In this document: positions 57,402 through 64,000 of the stretch, piece by piece
How the letters are laid out: every line of letters begins with the position of its first letter
How positions within the stretch are numbered: the first letter of the stretch is position 1
Assembly: GCA_029851415.1 (NCBI GenBank)
Contig: CM056741.1
Location: 88,571,282-88,635,281 of the forward strand
DNA length: 64,000 nt
From: Eretmocerus hayati
Lineage: Eukaryota; Arthropoda; Insecta; Hymenoptera; Aphelinidae
Direction of reading: 5' to 3'
The notes under the pieces: generated by a model
Database searches by the model: none
The model's input: the letters and a program-made list of their open reading frames with translations, nothing else
Told to the model about the DNA's origin: nothing
Translations under genes and position numbers: made by a program

Positions 57402-58710
57402 ATGGAGGACGCTCTAGATGTTCTATCTCGCGCACCATCAGACGATTCCATCTCTCACTACGAAGTTCATGCACATCAGCCATTTGCAAGTTCTTCTTTC
57501 GGGAACAACGATGAATTACGGATAATGATTCAGCATCAAAATCTGTGCCTTCTACCTTTGCGTAGTTTCATAAGGGTGTGGGAAATTGACGAAACCCAAT
57601 GGGCAAGCTCTGACCAACACAAAGTTCGTCAATAATGGTGTCTGCTATCTATTCGAGGAAGTTCGTTATGAAATTGATGGGGTAGAGATCGATGAGAGTG
57701 GGAATGTAGGTCTAAGCACTACAATGAAAGGCTGGTTATCTCTCAAGCCTGGTCAGAGTAAGATGATAGAGAATGCCGGGTGGATCGGTTTGGAAGATGA
57801 TATTTCGATAGTCGATGAAAATGGCAACTTCGATATGTCAATCCCACTCAGCTCGATCCTGGGCTTCGCGGAAGACTCCCAGAAGGTCATCGTTAACGTG
57901 AAGCATAAGCTCGTCCTTGTGAGATCCAGGGACGACTTGAACGCCATTGTCCAAGATGCAATTCCGGTAGCTTGAGTAATTTTGTAGATTTTTCGTCCAT
58001 GATGTTCGAAATAATGAACTCATACATTCCGGTAGCTGGTGGGGCAGCCGCCATTTACGAGAATTTCGAGATTGAAGTGAACTCAGTGGAGTGGAGAATG
58101 CCATATGTGACGCCATCGGACAAAGAGAAGATCAAGCTCATCAACAATATCAAGGAGGGTGGATATCTGGAAATGGGATATCGAACTTGGGAACTCTACG
58201 AGTATCCACTGCTTCCCTCCACGTCGAGACACGTTTGGACTGTTAAGACAACGAACCAGTTGGAGAAACCTCGTTTCGTCATACTGACTTTCCAGTCATC
58301 TCGAAATGGGCAGAATGGAGCTGATGCGAGTCGATTCGATAACTGCGACATAAGTGATATCAAGCTCTACTTGAATTCGCAATACCATACGGAAACTTAA
58401 ATTTGAACTTGAATCAGAATCAGTACTCCATATTGTACGATATGTACAGCAACTTTCAGCAATCATACTACGGAGAGGAACCTTAACCACTCCTCAACAG
58501 ACGTGACTTCATCAGCAATGTTGCGCTCTACTCTATTGACTGTTTTATGCAGAATGAGTCATTGAAGACAGCTGCTGTGAACATCCGTATAGAAATAGAA
58601 GCGAGAAACAATTTCCCGGCCAATACTTCAGCCTACTGCTTAATCTCACACGATCGCATCACCGAGTACAATCCCATGACCGGTGATGTCAGAAAACGTT
58701 TGAACAAGTA
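57402..58710 (+). pseudogene. Major capsid protein, double jelly-roll type (broken)
   Basis: Would form the hexagonal capsomers. Landmarks in order: MEDALDVLSRAP, YEVHAHQPFASSSF, QHQNLCLLP, NNGVCYLFEEVRYEIDGVEI, NAGWIGLEDD, IPLSSILGFAED, VEWRMPYVTPSD, WELYEYPLLP, HVWTVKTT, then NLNLNQNQYSILYDMY and ARNNFPA-TSAYCLI to the TAG at 58710. Lesions: a frameshift near 57575; a 65-bp insertion near 57973-58037 flanked by a 12-bp direct repeat; a frameshift near 58390; TAA in frame near 58483. Remaining length about 415 residues, normal for Polinton capsids. Confidence 0.88.
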
Positions 58711-58734
58711 GTGGGGGATCAGTGGTGGGGATCC

Positions 58735-58743
58735 GATATAAGG
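58735..58743 (+). promoter_or_regulatory. TATA box for the 58780 gene
   Basis: GATATAAGG, 37 bp upstream of the ATG at 58780. It supports that start over upstream in-frame codons. Confidence 0.5.
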
Positions 58744-58779
58744 AGTCCCGCGGGACGTGAGAGCTCATTTGCTCCCGAG

Positions 58780-59262
58780 ATGGAGTACGTCGTGGACATG
58801 CAGGGTTTCAGACAGCCGGTCAATCAGCCTATTCTGAAAGAGCTGGCTGTGGTACCACTTCGAAACGAAGCTGAACCCCAAGTATTCCTGTTTAAGGAGC
58901 CATTCCCTCAGAAGGAGCTTGCAAAAAAGTACAACGATTGGAATAGATGGATGGAGCAACATTATCACGGCATTCCCTGGAGCTCTGGAGATATCCCATA
59001 CAATTGTATCGGTGAGCTGCTCAGAGAGGTGTTGGGTGATGCCGAGGTAGTCACTGTCAAAGGTTCGATGAACAAGGAGTGGCTTGAGAGTTTGGATTCA
59101 ACGTCCGAGATATCGAAGTTTCGGGTTACCTATCCTTGGACCAGCTGTATAATCAAAAGCGAGTCACGGTGTGCCCCTATCACACAGAGTCAAAGAAGGC
59201 AGTGCGTGCGTTGCACAATGTCAAGCTCATCAGACACTCTTTGCAAGAAACGCAGTTTTTAA
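58780..59262 (+). pseudogene. Conserved element protein MEYVVDMQGF, function unknown (frameshifted)
   Basis: Starts MEYVVDMQGFRQP, with the ATG 37 bp after a TATA box. Landmarks: KELAVVPL, VFLFKEPFP, WNRWMEQHYHGIPWSSGDIPY, VTVKGSMNKEWLE. Near 59135 the frame shifts; the other frame carries VTVCPYHTES (C-x2-H) and ALHNVKL. I associate this pattern with a protein repeatedly found near arthropod Polinton genes, possibly with an RNase H-like fold given the early VVD and later HG/G-x4-W spacing, but this is a guess. It lies directly after the major capsid gene. Confidence 0.5.
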
Positions 59263-59283
59263 CGAGGATATGGAGTGGGAAGA

Positions 59284-59290
59284 TATAAAT
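59284..59290 (+). promoter_or_regulatory. TATA-like box, downstream gene unclear
   Basis: TATAAAT followed by GTTAACATGACGTGGTTAAC (two GTTAAC sites) and CTCAGTC, an initiator-like sequence. The following short lysine/arginine-rich frame from 59372 is not convincing as a gene because its 3' part runs antisense through the first tRNA-like gene. Confidence 0.35.
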
Positions 59291-59523
59291 AGCGAGTTAA
59301 CATGACGTGGTTAACTCAGTCTGCAATAGGTAAACATCAGAGTAACAGCACTGAGCGTACTCCTCTCTTAGATGAGAGGCAGCAAAGAGAACCTTCCGAA
59401 TGAAAAGAGTACTCTCAAGAGACGTATAAGGCTCAAAAACAAACGTATCCCGACTACAAAGATTATCGAAAGCTCCAAAGTTCTGACACTTACAGTAAAT
59501 TTGAGAGTTAGAAGCAAAAAAGT

Positions 59524-59595
59524 TGCCAAAACTCGGATTCGAACCGAGGACCGGATGATCTCCAGTCATATGCTCTCCCGCTGAGCTACTTCGGC
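59524..59595 (-). tRNA. tRNA-like gene 1, predicted anticodon GGA
   Basis: Read on the minus strand, 72 bases fold as a type I cloverleaf: acceptor GCCGAAG with TTTTGGC (two G-T pairs), D-stem GCTC/GAGC, anticodon loop CTGGAGA, perfect T-stem CTCGG/CCGAG with loop TTCGAAT, discriminator A. The anticodon stem TATGA/TCATC has one T-C mismatch at its base. The internal promoter boxes AGCTCAGCGGGAGAG and GGTTCGAATCC are good, and a six-T terminator follows. The anticodon GGA would read serine codons, but eukaryotic serine tRNAs have a long variable arm and this one has five bases. It could be a degenerate or element-specific tRNA. Confidence 0.6.
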
Positions 59596-59643
59596 GAGTT
59601 CTAGAGCATCCATGATTATCACCCATTGAACTAGGAAAAAAAA

Positions 59644-59715
59644 TGCCAGAACCCGGATTCGAACCGAGAACCGGATGATCAAAAGTCATACACTCTACCA
59701 TTGAGCCATTCAGGC
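59644..59715 (-). tRNA. tRNA-like gene 2, predicted anticodon TTT
   Basis: 72 bases on the minus strand, 48 bp from the first. Acceptor GCCTGAA/TTCTGGC with one mismatch, D-stem GCTC/GAGT, anticodon loop CTTTTGA, T-stem CTCGG/CCGGG, discriminator A, then eight T. It shares the unusual TATGA/TCATCCGGT anticodon stem and variable loop with tRNA 1, so the two look like diverged duplicates that differ in the anticodon. If the stem slides by one base the anticodon would be TTG. An open frame crossing both genes (59297-59731, minus) is a shadow. Confidence 0.6.
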
Positions 59716-59746
59716 TTACACTAGCGTACACTCAAGAATTCGAGAT

Positions 59747-59805
59747 ATGCGCATGCGTGCGGCGTCGCCGACTCGACTTGTGGTGGGGACGACTGGCATA
59801 TAAAG
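59747..59805 (+). promoter_or_regulatory. Promoter with ATGCGCATGCGTGCGG and TATAAAG
   Basis: The near-palindrome ATGCGCATGCG plus GCGG at 59747-59762 lies 52 bp upstream of TATAAAG (59799-59805). The same pair, 41 bp apart, occurs at 60367-60414 before the next gene. This suggests a shared regulatory site. Confidence 0.55.
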
Positions 59806-59883
59806 CCCGGTTGGACACGCTGACGGATCATTCTGTCTTCATGGGCTTCTCGTTCAATATCTGCATCAATTTTCTGGGTGAAG

Positions 59884-60289
59884 ATGGGTGTACAGAAAGA
59901 AAAGAGACCTAGCAGTTCTGCAAAGCGTATTCAGTATCCGAAGATTGGAGGCTCTTGCCGGGTGAAGTAGCAGCCAGCGTTAAAACCTTCGATGAACTGA
60001 GGAGTCGTGCGAGAGATGCGTAGAATCGGCGAAACTCGAGTTCAACACAGTGAATGGCAATTCATGGATTGATGATTATTTCTTCTATGATTTCGACACC
60101 GGGTACTACTACAAGAGAGATGCAGAGATTATCATCACAGATATCAATCTATACATTCAGAAATTAGTTCGATGGGAGACACCGTTCTTACGCAAGTTAA
60201 AAGCCTGCGTAGATAGGATGAAAGAGTGCGGGATAGGTAAAGACGATCATGCACGCATGGGGGAGCTAGGTATCGGAATTGTGAAATAA
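59884..60289 (+). pseudogene. Unrecognised element gene, ~135 residues (frameshifted)
   Basis: Begins MGVQKEKRPSSSAKR at 59884, ~79 bp after the TATA box. The frame then moves through a segment LPGEVAASVKTFDELRS and ends with DDYFFYDFDTGYYYKRD, FLRKLKACVDRMKECGIG and stop at 60289. At least two frameshifts (near 59940 and 60016) are needed to link these. I recognise no domain. A histone-type stem-loop lies 52 bp after the stop. Confidence 0.4.
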
Positions 60290-60340
60290 GATTGCTGGAT
60301 TTCCTTTTCGGATGACTGGACAATATTCCAGTGAACAGTC

Positions 60341-60356
60341 GGCCCTCGTCAGGGCC
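60341..60356 (+). terminator. Histone-mRNA-type 3' stem-loop (variant loop)
   Basis: GGCCCTCGTCAGGGCC: the 6-bp stem GGCCCT/AGGGCC matches the metazoan histone stem-loop exactly, but the loop is CGTC where the consensus is close to TTTC. It lies 52 bp downstream of the stop at 60289. Confidence 0.45.
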
Positions 60357-60366
60357 CCAGGCGGAA

Positions 60367-60414
60367 ATGCGCATGCGTTGCGGTGGCTCGATGGAGGGGG
60401 GCTCGACTATAAAG
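60367..60414 (+). promoter_or_regulatory. Promoter with ATGCGCATGCGTTGCGG and TATAAAG
   Basis: Second instance of the motif pair; the TATA box at 60408-60414 lies 45 bp upstream of the ATG at 60459. Confidence 0.55.
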
Positions 60415-60458
60415 CAAAGCTACCAAGCGTCAAAGTGACATTCAATCGCTTGCTCACA

Positions 60459-60670
60459 ATGGATCATCAAGAGCTCCGCACCGAGTTGCCATCGATGCCT
60501 ATCATCGACATAGAACCGAAACGTCGGGAACCGGTGGGGTCATCGAGGTCAGGTTGTTCCAGTCACCTCCACCACCACCTCTTAGAGAACCATGGTCTAG
60601 GATCCCGACTAGGCCTGAGCCGGTGCCAACATCAAGGCCTGCAAGATGGATAGATGTTCCAGATTGCTAG
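60459..60670 (+). pseudogene. Proline-rich element protein, ~70 residues (frameshifted)
   Basis: Start MDHQELRTELPSMPIID at 60459. One frameshift near 60530 leads into RLFQSPPPPPLREPWS and TRPEPVPTSRPARWIDVPDC, ending at TAG 60668-60670. Proline-rich and probably unstructured. No known domain. Its own TATA box upstream and a canonical histone-type stem-loop 20 bp after the stop suggest a short, independently processed transcript. Confidence 0.4.
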
Positions 60671-60689
60671 GCGGAGCAAAAGTACAATC

Positions 60690-60705
60690 GGCCCTTTTCA
60701 GGGCC
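60690..60705 (+). terminator. Histone-mRNA-type 3' stem-loop (canonical)
   Basis: GGCCCTTTTCAGGGCC fits the metazoan replication-dependent histone stem-loop at every position of stem and loop, and is followed by ATCAAAAAAA, close to the ACCA-type 3' flank. It is placed 20 bp after a stop codon. In histone genes this directs 3' processing without polyadenylation through SLBP and U7 snRNP. Confidence 0.6.
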
Positions 60706-60710
60706 ATCAA

Positions 60711-61380
60711 AAAAACACTTGACGTACAGGCTGTTTGTCTTACACATGTTGTGATCGGTTACCATCTGATGGTCAAGCAGAGTCTTATCATCAGATGTTA
60801 ATGCAGTGTCTCATACGAGATATCAACTTGAGGAAATCATAACTTTGAGAGTGAATGATGTTTCATAAGCGGATTAGGATGATTATGTGATTGATACTTC
60901 AATTACAAGATTTTCCATGCATTCAGCAGATGAAGTCAAACATCTTTTGTGTGTATCTGGCTAATACATCCGTGTAGAAAAGTGCTTCCAGGAACCAATA
61001 TTATCTCAGATCAGATAAGTAACTTCAAATACCTTAAGAGATTCTGAATTTCATGGTGTTCGGGGGACGTTATGTTATCTAACCAATCATTCTCAAGTCA
61101 AGGAACATTCATTACAAACTGCATCTATTATTGCGTCACTTGCAATTTGCTGACTTGATTCATGAGGATACAAGGTACATTGAGTGTGGTGCTAGTAGAT
61201 GTGAATGTTCTATCAAAATTATTCATTCAGAGTTATGAACTTTCACATGTCTCGAGGTACGTTTCTAGGTGAGTTGAGCTAGTGTTTATCGTCACAAGCA
61301 GTCAAAGACAAATTTAGTTGTGCCATTATGATAGTGTCTTGTTCTTGTAATTGTTAACTCTGTGTTCTAATGCCTGAATG
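60711..61380. other. Nothing recognised
   Basis: AT-rich sequence without coding or repeat structure that I can support. The right terminus of the Polinton-type element is probably here or just to the left. Confidence 0.4.
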
Positions 61381-61711
61381 TACTGACCGAATCAGTCATA
61401 TGCACTGAAGATCAGTAATTCGATTTGGGATCAACTATAACTGATGAGTCATTGTATATGGAATGACCCTATCAGTTCATTCATCAGTTAGAACTGGTGC
61501 AGATGAATATCTGGCATGAAATTGAAGTAATCATTGCTATTGAAAGTCTGCATGATTGACAACATGTTTTCATCGATATTCTATGCGGAAGGGGGGAGAT
61601 TGGAGTGACCAGTCGACCGCATGGGCTTGGAAAAGTTTGACTAATTGAATCAGTGAAATTTATAATACTGATTAAATCTCTGAGAATTTGACTGATTCAT
61701 GCTGAGAGAGT
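61381..61711. repeat. ACTGAT/ATCAGT repeat ending ATGCTGAGAGAGTAC
   Basis: ATCAGT, ACTGAT and GAATCAGT recur in both orientations. The right edge TTCATGCTGAGAGAGTAC is shared with 46276-46293. It abuts, and seems to interrupt, the transposon coding fragment at 61713. Confidence 0.5.
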
Positions 61712-61712
61712 A

Positions 61713-61960
61713 CTTAATCGGAAACGATCTTCGGGATGCTGTTTTGTCCCATCTGTCATGTATATCAACTTTCCCACTCTCTCGATCACTCTCTCTATCT
61801 CTGGGATCAACTGCTTCTGGAATGTGTAGACTGCCACTGTGTCATGTTTCAAACTCCCAGATATGAACACGCAATCTTTGTGCTCGAATTCTGTACCTCT
61901 CAGTGAATCCTGTACATGGGTCATTGTTGAAGTTGAAAGCCAGGGAGGCATCCTGACCAT
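61713..61960 (-). pseudogene. Fragment of an uncharacterised transposon protein
   Basis: Minus strand, 82 residues before the frame runs into the repeat at 61711. Text such as CVFISGSLKHDTVAVYTFQK and GKLIYMTDGTKQ resembles the 'sD-HD--vy-f ... YfSDG' segment of a large protein family widespread in arthropod genomes and usually associated with mobile DNA. The QYKN-type residues normally following SDG are changed (KQHPEDRF). I cannot name the element. Truncated at both ends. Confidence 0.4.
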
Positions 61961-62399
61961 GGAAATCCTCGTTCCTCTGGGAAATCGAACATAAGTATCA
62001 CTCCTCCGTCTAACGAATTCTGTTCATTCTATAGCCAGAAAGTTTGACCGCTAGCTGCAATGAATGAATGGGCCTTGAGATTTTCAGCCTTTCGCACAAT
62101 TGGTAAGCAATCAGCAGTACTTGTCATCACAGCCTTCGACGTCGCTCTATCAACTGCCGCCCCAAGTCTATACCAGACTGCTCCGTTGGAATTTCTGATC
62201 AACCCTCGAATAACAATGTAGGATTTTTAGCTCATCTCGATCTCAATCTCCTGCGGAATCTATTTCGGAGAAACATTAGATCTACTTTGTATGATTTTGC
62301 CCCTATAGTACCACAAGAGTAGGACTTACAACTGACTACCTCGTTCAAATGGTTCGAGATGTTCGAAATTATAAATATCTCCCTCTAATATATAGTAGT
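61961..62399. other. No recognised gene
   Basis: No domain or repeat structure identified. May be further degraded sequence of the adjacent transposon fragment. Confidence 0.35.
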
Positions 62400-62670
62400 A
62401 AGAATGAGATTCCTCTGAATTCCCTTGACTGCCTTGAATGCCCAGGAGAGCCCCTGAGGGCCTTTGGGGTCCATTGAGGTCCCTTGAAGGCCTCCGAATG
62501 CCTCTGACCAATTAACCTAAATTACGTTCCATATTTACCTTAGGGGCTGAGAGATTTCCCTGAGATCCCCTGAGGGCCTGTGAGGGCCCCTGAAGGCCCC
62601 CGGGAGCCTCCGAGGGCCCTGAGGGCCTCTCATTTCTTCTGAGCCCCTGCAGGTCCCTCAGTCTTCTCGA
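62400..62670. repeat. GC-rich degenerate minisatellite (CCTGAGGGCCT)
   Basis: CCCTGAGGGCCT, CCTTGAAGGCCT, CCCTGAGATCCC and similar units of ~12-15 bp are repeated irregularly, with an interruption at 62510-62560. Confidence 0.7.
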
Positions 62671-62934
62671 TTTCCCTTTGCAGCTTCCGAGAAATTACCA
62701 CCTCCCCATCATCATTGTTTTGCATCAGATTATTCAATTATTACAACATCCAAAGTGAGCTTGGCTTACGAAGAAGATGTATATTTCTTCACAAGGAATA
62801 TGGATTAGAAAAATTTCACAGTATATCCGAGAATCAAAAATCAATAATCAATATCTTTGGTGACAGAACACTCTTCCACAACATGATTTTTTGACACACA
62901 AAGGTGCGAAGAAACTGAGGAGCACACTCATCTG

Positions 62935-63435
62935 GAATATCCAACCAAGTTTCTGAATAAAATTAGAGATGGTTTAACCCCACATAAACTTCATTCGAAA
63001 GTAAATGCTATTGTGATGTTGATTCGGAATCTGATGACTCGGAATCTGAGCGCGGCAGAGGATTTGTGTAATGGGATTAGATCGAAGATTAGGAAGTTGT
63101 ACAAGCATAATATTGAAGCGGAAGTTATGACTGGGGAGAATATGGGGAGAATAGTTTTCATACCTAAGATAACACTATCCAAGGGTGAGTCCTTCCTGCC
63201 GTTTGTAGTTCACAGGAAACAGTTCCCTATGATCTGGGTGTTCGCAATGACGATTAATAAGTCTCAACATCAGAGTTTAGATGAGGTTAATATTGATATA
63301 AAACGGCTGCTTTTCTTCCATGGACAGCTTTACGTTGCTCTTTCTCAGTGAAGAGATCCGAAGAATTCATTCATTGAAAATAGACTTGATGGTTCAGATG
63401 AGATCGAAAATGTTGTTTGGGATGGAGTATCTGAT
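62935..63435 (+). pseudogene. Helitron helicase, C-terminal fragment
   Basis: End of a PIF1-like helicase from a RepHel protein. Order: FLNKIRDGLTPHKLHSKV, LIRNLMT, DLCNGIRSKI, EAEVMTGENMGRIVFIPKI, QFPMIWVFAMTINKSQ-HQ-SL (the family has KSQGQ), FFHGQLYVALSQ. TGA at 63349-63351 stands where the family has the SR arginine, after which the frame continues RDPKNSF to about 63435. The rest of the helicase and the HUH Rep domain are absent upstream in this window. No Helitron terminus was identified. Confidence 0.8.
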
Positions 63436-64000
63436 GTTTGATATTTTTGTCATCTATAATATGGAATTCAAGTATATTGTTCTCAAATTTCGTCAAGATG
63501 AAGTGTAATCCGGAGTTAGGAGAGACAGTACAAGTATATGAACTGAGGAAGCAGGTAATCTTGTGGTGTTTGAGCGAACAGTTGGAGAGAACAAGTTGAA
63601 AAAAAATACGGAAAATGCTCAGAATGATCAGAAGAATCTACAGAAATTAAGTGTTTGAATGGAAAAATAGCATTGCATGAAACAGAAAGTATTTTCTTGA
63701 GAGCTCACAGCGAATGTGAGCAATTCCCGGACTCGTAGTGATGAACCAGCACTCGAAAAATTGAAGGGAATCGATATGTCGAATAACGATTATTCGAAGA
63801 ATAGAGGCAGAATCGGAGATGGAACAACGTTAATAATTCAGTACACTGATATGTATCGCTATGGTTAGGGATGTTGATGACATCAATATTACAGAACTAT
63901 AGTTGCGCATGTTGACGAAGTATTTCGCAAGTCTGAGTTCCAGAAAAAGGGCAATGACAGTCAATTTACAGTCTTCAAATTTCTGTTGAGTAATCAAGTA
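63436..64000. other. Nothing recognised
   Basis: AT-rich sequence at the window end with no feature I can support; possibly 3' Helitron sequence. Confidence 0.35.

Larger units (their letters stand above)
49095..60710. mobile_element. Degraded Polinton/Maverick (adintovirus-type) element
   Basis: About 11.6 kb carrying the core Polinton set: protein-primed PolB, retroviral-type integrase, FtsK/HerA-like packaging ATPase, adenovirus-type protease remnant, minor and major capsid proteins. Accessory genes add PLA2, DUF8207-like and tail-fibre-like proteins, two tRNA-like genes and three unassigned frames. Polymerase and capsid blocks read right; the middle block reads left. Nearly every large gene has frameshifts, nonsense codons or deletions, so this is an old endogenous copy and not an active element. 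The limits are those of recognisable coding content; TIRs and target duplication were not found. Confidence 0.9.

Noticed and set aside
59297..59731. 144-codon minus-strand frame
   Set aside because: It runs through both tRNA-like genes; the RNA structures explain the sequence better.

Overview
The window looks like eukaryotic, most likely arthropod (insect), nuclear DNA. It has short GT-AG introns of 65-81 bp, non-LTR retrotransposon tails ending in short tandem repeats, a hAT element with a BED finger, a Polinton/Maverick (adintovirus-type) element carrying a DUF8207-like protein, and a Helitron helicase fragment. I see no ordinary single-copy host gene that I can name. Almost everything I can interpret is mobile DNA, mostly decayed and heavily nested.

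Layout. 1-6 kb: no recognised gene; two non-LTR retrotransposon 3' tails. 6.1-7.6 kb: an element with inverted ends and a 53-bp near-perfect palindrome. 7.6-13 kb: dispersed repeats, a GTGGGGCGGA minisatellite and a 1.1-kb foldback element. 13.2-19.6 kb: two inverted copies of a TIR element (ends GGGGTCGTACACATACTACG), the first interrupted by a second element, whose target repeat is in turn split by a foldback element built of GGAACTATCTG subrepeats. 19.6-22 kb: duplicated and palindromic repeats. 22.4-34.1 kb: an 11.7-kb DNA transposon with ~2-kb inverted arms and a broken DDE transposase with a C-terminal SWIM finger. Inside it sit a non-autonomous LTR retrotransposon (itself hit by a foldback element) and a 366-bp non-LTR insertion. 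34-39 kb: palindromic elements and a 1.8-kb TIR element. 39-47.7 kb: an old pair of inverted arms enclosing a 20-bp minisatellite of ~88 copies and a hAT element with exact 8-bp target duplication, whose transposase is split by a third foldback copy.

49.1-60.7 kb is the most interesting part: a decayed but recognisable Polinton-type virus-like element. Rightward genes are protein-primed family B DNA polymerase (with a 65-bp intron) and a small OB-fold-like protein. A leftward block follows: integrase with chromodomain, a small tail-fibre-like protein, a DUF8207-like protein and the packaging ATPase. A rightward virion block follows: PLA2-domain protein, protease remnant, minor capsid, major capsid and three further genes. 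Most have frameshifts or nonsense codons. TATA boxes precede most genes. Two tRNA-like genes lie between virion-block genes, and two consecutive genes at the right end are each followed by a histone-mRNA-type stem-loop. If the element was once active, its parts cover replication, integration, packaging and capsid formation. In its present state it cannot make most of these proteins.

61-64 kb: a repeat with an end shared with the 46-kb region, a fragment of another transposon protein, a GC-rich minisatellite and a Helitron helicase C-terminus. No termini of the Polinton-type element could be fixed by eye, so its boundaries are approximate.
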